The notes beneath the pieces are model-generated. The model was not told the origin of the DNA. It saw nothing but the letters and a program-made list of their open reading frames with translations, and made no database searches. Position numbers and translations under genes: made by a program. A stretch of 19,628 nucleotides of DNA, from NCBI GenBank assembly GCA_903898215.1, contig CAIUEQ010000131.1, positions 1-19,628 of the forward strand, given 5' to 3'. Below, one piece after another: positions 14,570 through 19,628 of the stretch. The stretch's first letter is position 1, and the number at the start of each line of letters is the position of its first letter. This stretch comes from an uncultured Bacteroidota bacterium (GTDB lineage Bacteria > Bacteroidota > Bacteroidia > UKL13-3).

Positions 14570-17500
14570 TTATTTTAAAATAGTAAGATTGCCTTTTGCG
14601 GTATAGGCCACATCATCAAAACCTGTATAGGTGATCACATACACAAATACATCGCCAGTAGCAAATTCACCACTTTGAGTGATGCCTTTAAATTGTGTTT
14701 TTCTGTCAGTCGATTCAAAAATCATTTTTCCCCAGCGGTCATAAATTTTCAAATAATAATCTTTTACAAATACCGGAACAACATTCCACGAATCATTTAA
14801 ACTGTCGTCATTTGGAGTGAATGCATTCGGAACGTGAAGTAAGGGTTGTTGGATAAGTTCAATTTTATTTGAAGTACTTGTAATGCCGGTTCCTTTCACG
14901 CTTTCATTAGCAACGATCTGGTAATAATAAATACCATTATCGTAGTTTAAATTTCCATCAATTTGTTGGGTATCTTTATTTAATGTTTGTGCATAATTTT
15001 CAGGATTTTTATACGGTTCAGTTCTGATAATATCATAATGATCTAATCCAAAAATCCAATAATTATATCCGTTCCATTTCAATGAATTTTCAAATGGATT
15101 TGATTGTCCTTTTAACAAAATTGAACATGCTTCAGGGTTGAATTCACTTTGTAGTCCGCACTCATTTGATTGTGCAATGGTATAACAATAAGAATGTTCC
15201 TGAACTTTTACATCGTTATCGATAAAAGTAGTATCGGTTAAATTATTTCCTGAAAATACAGAAGTACCTCCTGTTGGTTTTTCATACAATCGTTTATAAA
15301 CGGTATAAGTTAAAAAATTACTTTCAATTGATTTTCTCCAAAACATCGCAATGTTTTTATTATCCTGAACCGTTACGGTATAAAATGTTGACGGAGATGG
15401 AAAGTCTGACAGTTGCCTTACTGTACACTTAAATGCAGAAGTATCAGCATACAAATTGCATTTATCCTGTGCTGTTACCGCATAGCAATAATTTGTGATA
15501 AGGTTTTTTAATGCGGTATTATCTTGATATGAAAATGATTTTGAATTTGAAACTGAAGTGATAGGTTTTATAGTTCCATCGATAGATTTTTTTAGCACAA
15601 CAAATCGATTAAAAAATTTGTTTACAGAAACAGAGTCCCATTTTATTTCAACAGCATTTTCGTTGATGAATTTGATGCAATGCAAGGTTGGAATATTTTG
15701 TGGAGCAGGAATTACCAATACTCTTATCATTCCGTTTATTGTTCGTGGTGATGGACATTGGTTATTTTTTGCATAAAATCTTAAGTATGGTGTGTCAGTT
15801 GAATTTAATCCGTCACACAAAGCATTCCATTTGATTGTAAGCGTTGCCTCCGATAAATTATTTTTTATTTGAAGAGAAAGTAGTTTACTACTTCCAATCA
15901 TGCTTCCCATGCACTGAATATAAACAGAATCTTTCGGGTCGATTGCGTTAATTGTAGTTGTGTAATTTAAAGTATCGAAAGCATATATTTTGATGATGGT
16001 ATCTTTTATAAATGTAAAAACCGGAGTGGTTGAAGTATCATTTTTAAAAAGCGAACAAATCGTTCGTGAACTGTCGGCAACGATATCGCAAATATTTGTG
16101 GTAGTGATAAAATAGCAATAATTATTGATCACGTGCATCATTGCAAATGAGTCGATGAAATAATTTTTTGCAGGATTATTAATTGTTGAAACGAGTTGAA
16201 AATTATTCTCGTTTTTCTTTCGATAAATATTATACGATTTAAAATATTTTGAATTTGAATTATTCTGCCACTCAAGTTTTACCGTGCTATCATTAATTGT
16301 TTTTAAGCATTGTGGAAATGGCGCTGTGATAGGAGGAATAGGTTGAACAAGGATTTTTATTTTACCTATTGAGGTTCGTGAAATAGGGCAACCATTGTCA
16401 ACTAAATTTACAGTGATGGTGATGGTATCTGAACTCACATCTGAACATGCAGTTTGCCAATTGAGCGTTCCTCTTGAAGTTCCGGCTCCAATATTTTTGG
16501 TGATAGTTGCAGGATTTCCCGATTGATTAAAAATGCTTCCGCTATAAGTATAGAAAATTGAATCACCATCCAGATCAGTCATCATAAATGGAAGTGAAAT
16601 CAAATCTGTTGCTATAACTTTTATCAAAGTATCATTAAACACCGGTGGAAATTCAGAAACATTTAGTAATATTTTGAATAAGGCATTATTACAATTTGAA
16701 GATTTATTTACTCTACTATATGCATTTGTTGTTGTTGGAAAGTCAGAATTGCCACCACAACCACCGCATACCGATTGATAGATCATTCCGTTTTTATCAA
16801 ATCGACTTGTTCCTCCATCAACATGCTCGTTGCTTAAACTTCCACCATAAAATGTTGCAAACGATAAACTCTTTAGATCTTTTGATAATACGATTACATA
16901 AAAATCGGAACCATCAGTAGTTTTTTGTGTAGCGTTGGCTGTAATTGGAAGTCCTTTTGTGTCGCCAGTATAAATATTATAATATCCATTTACCTTTCCT
17001 CCCCAACCCGAAACATAAACTCTTCCACATACATCAACCAAAAATGCTGAAGGAGAAATGTCGGGATAAGTTCGTCCTGTTCCAAACACTGTGGAGATTT
17101 TTAAAGTCGTTAAATTTCTATCATACACTGCAATAAATTGTTTGCCACCGATGTTTTTATATACGCCTGTTGAAACAGGAAATGCACCGTTACTCTGACC
17201 TGTAATGTAAATGTTTTGTTGATTATCGATTTGAATAAATTGTGCTTGATCGTATATCGAAGTACCAACATAAATTAATGTTGTTAAACTGTTTCCATAA
17301 GGAGAAATTTTTGCAATAAATCCATCAGTTCCTCCATGATAGGAAAATTGTGTTCCTCCCGAATAAGGCAGGTCACTGCTCGATGTACCTCCACATACAA
17401 AAATATTTCCGCTATTATCGAAGGTAACTCCATAAGCAGCATCACTACCACTTCCACCAATATACGTACAAAATAAAAGGGAAGTTAAACTGCTGTTCAA

Positions 17501-18931
17501 TTTAAATAAACAGCCATCCTGATATCCTCCACCATAAGATGTTTGAAATCCATTTACAATTGGGAAACCATTATCACTTGTTGAGTGTGTTGTTGATGCA
17601 ACAAAAATGCTATTTGTATTAGAGTCAATCATCACTTCGCCTCTAAATTGATCGCCATAATTATATGTTAATGGCCTGCTTGTAGGATTATAAAAAAGGT
17701 GAGTGGAATCACTATTTATTCCATCATCTTTTGAACCGCCAACAAATGTTGAACCGATAAGCGTAGTTCCATCATAACTTAATTTACAAACAAAAAAATC
17801 ATACATGCCGTTTTGTGTTCTGTCGTAGGAACCTGTAGTAGTTGGAAAGTTTGTTGAATTTGTTGTTCCCATGATAATAAGGTTTCCCGAATTATCACAA
17901 ATCATGCTATGAGGTTGTTCGTTATTTGTTCCACCTAAATATGTTGCAAACAAAAGTTGAGTTCCATCATTACTGTATTTCAAAATTCCAGCATCACGTG
18001 CAATATCTTCACCCCCAATTGTAACGCCATCTTTATAAGTTGTTTGGTATGCACCGTATGTAACAGGAAAGCCGGTATCGTATACTGTTCCTCCTGAATA
18101 AGCATTTCCATTTTTGTCATAAGTTGCTGTAAATCCCCAGTTGTCGGCCAAAGAAGCGGAGTATGTTCCGAAAATTACTGTTGGGTCAATTACCAGATCA
18201 GCGTTTTTATTGTAGGACGATAAATGATAACTCAACACATCACCATTCAATACAAAATTTGAATTGATGTTACTTTCACCTTGCATGCAAATAGGTTTTT
18301 CTTCTTTTAAAATTCCAACAGAAGTAAAAATATTTAATGCACCACTATAAAGTGCAAGTTGATTTGCCCCGGTATATTTTATTTTGATATTGGACGGATC
18401 GCCACCGGGATGTACAATAAAATTTATTTTGAATGAATTTTCTTGAGCAACAAACTCAAGGTCGGTATTGAAATAAATATTTTGAATGACAATTTTTTCG
18501 TAAGCATAACAATGGTTTTTCCATTTGCTTTGATCGCTTCCTATAAAATAATTATAGTATTCAGCACTTTGAAGTTGTTTGATAATTGTTGGATTTGTAT
18601 TGCTGTTAACAAAATCAACTTTTAAATGATGTCGGTTGATGGAGTCAATATTCTTCCAATCGTGATCGCGTTGATGTAAAGAGCTTTCGTCATACAAAGA
18701 GTATGCAATTCCTTGTTTGGTGATAAATACATTTCCGCTTGAAATGTTTGCTTTAAATAATACTTGCGATTCCCACTGACCTTTGTTTTCAATAATCCGG
18801 ATGGTGTTTGGAGATTTGGTTGAAGGTACTACAAAAGCATAAATCTGCCACGACTGAATAAACAGAATAACAGTAAACAACAAATGATATGGATTGAAGG
18901 CTTTCAATTTTTGCAGAACAAATTTATTCAA
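14570..18931 (-). CDS. Giant SBBP beta-propeller surface protein with T9SS type B (CHU_C) C-terminal domain
   Basis: A 1453-residue exported protein. Residues 1-35 are a long signal peptide (hydrophobic core LLFTVILFIQSWQIYAFVV). Residues 44-250 (IENKGQWESQVLFKANISSG onward) match the DUF7948-type domain that usually precedes SBBP repeats. From about 250 to 760 run at least six SBBP-type blades, each with 'LSYDG..L..STFVGGS.DD....D..GNIYVCG.T.S..FPTT' features; VCGGCGGNSDFPTT closes the set. Then comes a cadherin-like segment (DLDGDSIFYTYSGS) and several fibronectin III-like modules (KSYNIYRKKNENNFQLV and relatives). Residues 1364-1453 (VPNAFTPNDDSLNDSW, LKIYDRWGKMIF, GDVFVYVITY, GNLTILK) are the gliding-motility-associated CHU_C domain, the type B T9SS signal that keeps proteins on the surface. 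No enzyme motif seen; adhesion is inferred. The frame has no N-terminal ATG: it opens with TTG at 18931, two codons after an in-frame stop. Confidence 0.92.
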   Translation of the reverse strand: MNKFVLQKLKAFNPYHLLFTVILFIQSWQIYAFVVPSTKSPNTIRIIENKGQWESQVLFKANISSGNVFITKQGIAYSLYDESSLHQRDHDWKNIDSINRHHLKVDFVNSNTNPTIIKQLQSAEYYNYFIGSDQSKWKNHCYAYEKIVIQNIYFNTDLEFVAQENSFKINFIVHPGGDPSNIKIKYTGANQLALYSGALNIFTSVGILKEEKPICMQGESNINSNFVLNGDVLSYHLSSYNKNADLVIDPTVIFGTYSASLADNWGFTATYDKNGNAYSGGTVYDTGFPVTYGAYQTTYKDGVTIGGEDIARDAGILKYSNDGTQLLFATYLGGTNNEQPHSMICDNSGNLIIMGTTNSTNFPTTTGSYDRTQNGMYDFFVCKLSYDGTTLIGSTFVGGSKDDGINSDSTHLFYNPTSRPLTYNYGDQFRGEVMIDSNTNSIFVASTTHSTSDNGFPIVNGFQTSYGGGYQDGCLFKLNSSLTSLLFCTYIGGSGSDAAYGVTFDNSGNIFVCGGTSSSDLPYSGGTQFSYHGGTDGFIAKISPYGNSLTTLIYVGTSIYDQAQFIQIDNQQNIYITGQSNGAFPVSTGVYKNIGGKQFIAVYDRNLTTLKISTVFGTGRTYPDISPSAFLVDVCGRVYVSGWGGKVNGYYNIYTGDTKGLPITANATQKTTDGSDFYVIVLSKDLKSLSFATFYGGSLSNEHVDGGTSRFDKNGMIYQSVCGGCGGNSDFPTTTNAYSRVNKSSNCNNALFKILLNVSEFPPVFNDTLIKVIATDLISLPFMMTDLDGDSIFYTYSGSIFNQSGNPATITKNIGAGTSRGTLNWQTACSDVSSDTITITVNLVDNGCPISRTSIGKIKILVQPIPPITAPFPQCLKTINDSTVKLEWQNNSNSKYFKSYNIYRKKNENNFQLVSTINNPAKNYFIDSFAMMHVINNYCYFITTTNICDIVADSSRTICSLFKNDTSTTPVFTFIKDTIIKIYAFDTLNYTTTINAIDPKDSVYIQCMGSMIGSSKLLSLQIKNNLSEATLTIKWNALCDGLNSTDTPYLRFYAKNNQCPSPRTINGMIRVLVIPAPQNIPTLHCIKFINENAVEIKWDSVSVNKFFNRFVVLKKSIDGTIKPITSVSNSKSFSYQDNTALKNLITNYCYAVTAQDKCNLYADTSAFKCTVRQLSDFPSPSTFYTVTVQDNKNIAMFWRKSIESNFLTYTVYKRLYEKPTGGTSVFSGNNLTDTTFIDNDVKVQEHSYCYTIAQSNECGLQSEFNPEACSILLKGQSNPFENSLKWNGYNYWIFGLDHYDIIRTEPYKNPENYAQTLNKDTQQIDGNLNYDNGIYYYQIVANESVKGTGITSTSNKIELIQQPLLHVPNAFTPNDDSLNDSWNVVPVFVKDYYLKIYDRWGKMIFESTDRKTQFKGITQSGEFATGDVFVYVITYTGFDDVAYTAKGNLTILK

Positions 18932-18970
18932 AATCTATGAACATTTCACGTTAAATTGCATAGGCTAAAC

Positions 18971-19628
18971 GTGTTCGATTTGGAAAAGAAAAATATAGTT
19001 ATTTTAACCGGTGCAGGAATTAGTGCCGAAAGTGGATTGAAAACTTTTAGAGACAGTGATGGTTTGTGGGAAGGATATAATGTGTATGATGTTGCTACTC
19101 CACAAGCATGGAGAAAAGATCAGGCAATGGTGCAAGAGTTTTATAACCTGAGAAGAAAAGCTGTGATTGAAGCAAAACCTAATGAGGCACATTTTGCTTT
19201 AGCCGTATTACAAGATCATTTTAATGTTCAAATCATCACACAAAATATTGACGATTTACATGAACGTGCCGGTTCAAAAAATGTATTGCATTTACATGGA
19301 GAAATAAAAAAATCGCAAAGCACTGTTGATGCGAATTTGATTTATGATATTGATGGTTGGGAATTAAAAATGGGGGAGAAGTGCGAACTCGGATCTCAGC
19401 TCCGACCTTTTATTGTTTGGTTTGGAGAAGCTGTTCCAAAAATTGAAGAAGCAGCAAAGATTACAAGCCAAACTGATATTTTTATTGTTGTTGGAACATC
19501 ATTGGTAGTTTATCCTGCAGCAGGTTTGTTAAATTTTGTTGGTAATGATGTGCCTGTTTTTATTGTCGATCCCGGACAACCAACTTATACCAATAATGAG
19601 CAAATTACATTTATTCAGGAACGCGCAA
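18971..19628 (+). CDS. cobB: Sir2-family NAD-dependent protein deacylase, 5' part (3' end outside the window)
   Basis: Removes acyl groups from lysines using NAD+, giving nicotinamide and O-acyl-ADP-ribose. The frame is open to the window end, 219 complete codons. Motifs from the GTG start: TGAGISAESGLKTFRD (13-28, NAD binding), TQNIDDLHERAG (90-101), LHGE with catalytic His109, FIVWFGEAVP (147-156), VGTSLVVYPAAG (174-185) and FIVDPG (197-202). Tyr58 and Arg61 (FYNLRR) form the Y-x-x-R pair that in SIRT5 and E. coli CobB goes with removal of succinyl and malonyl groups. The four zinc-binding cysteines of classical sirtuins are absent: the segment 112-140 has only Cys138. I recall other Bacteroidota homologues like this. 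Start codon: GTG at 18971 is the best choice; TTG at 18956 or 18980 are alternatives. It is divergent from the giant surface-protein gene, only 39 bp apart. Confidence 0.92.
   Translation, partial: MFDLEKKNIVILTGAGISAESGLKTFRDSDGLWEGYNVYDVATPQAWRKDQAMVQEFYNLRRKAVIEAKPNEAHFALAVLQDHFNVQIITQNIDDLHERAGSKNVLHLHGEIKKSQSTVDANLIYDIDGWELKMGEKCELGSQLRPFIVWFGEAVPKIEEAAKITSQTDIFIVVGTSLVVYPAAGLLNFVGNDVPVFIVDPGQPTYTNNEQITFIQERA

Overview
The window is a 19.6 kb stretch of AT-rich chromosome from a member of the Bacteroidota. Four things point there: two very large secreted proteins ending in the two C-terminal sorting signals of the type IX secretion system (type A at 3907-6753, CHU_C/type B at 14570-18931); a Bacteroidota-type arginine decarboxylase; a Bacteroidota-type promoter (TTTG, 21 nt, TACATTTG) before the gene ending at 1298; and non-coding gaps filled with short palindromic repeats of kinds that, from memory, are scattered in this phylum. 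I see no rRNA, tRNA, CRISPR array, integrase, transposase or phage gene. Family assignments are from recognition of motifs, not from searches.

Layout. 1-1219: 3' part of speA (+), converging on a DUF3109 cysteine-cluster protein (-), with stop codons overlapping in one TTAA. 1298-2068: an unrecognised exported, membrane-anchored coiled-coil protein (-) with a good promoter upstream. 2069-2605: non-coding. 2606-3601: a nitroreductase (+) carrying an extra N-terminal helical domain of about 145 residues. 3602-3906: a convergent gap with an inverted repeat and a probable bidirectional terminator. 3907-6753: a large Ig-like/PKD-like secreted protein (-). 6996-8627: a rightward housekeeping run of dgkA, yraN and amn. 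8605-10068: a soluble two-PAS histidine kinase (-) overlapping the end of amn. 10224-12680: priA (-). 12763-13095: three 108-bp tandem repeats plus a short interspersed repeat. 13110-14204: sixA and a pRiA4b ORF-3-like gene, probably one leftward operon. 14304-14540: a cluster of five GC-rich palindromes, four of which form an inverted pair of two-palindrome units. 14570-18931: a 1453-residue surface protein (-). 18971-end: the 5' part of a Sir2 deacylase (+), open at the window edge.

Most genes are household functions: polyamine synthesis, lipid recycling, replication restart, AMP breakdown and protein deacylation. They sit beside cell-surface proteins and signalling genes (a kinase with no regulator beside it, a phosphohistidine phosphatase). 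The genes do not form one obvious system. The least explained material is the non-coding repeats, above all the symmetric palindrome element at 14338-14540, and the fused N-terminal domain of the nitroreductase.
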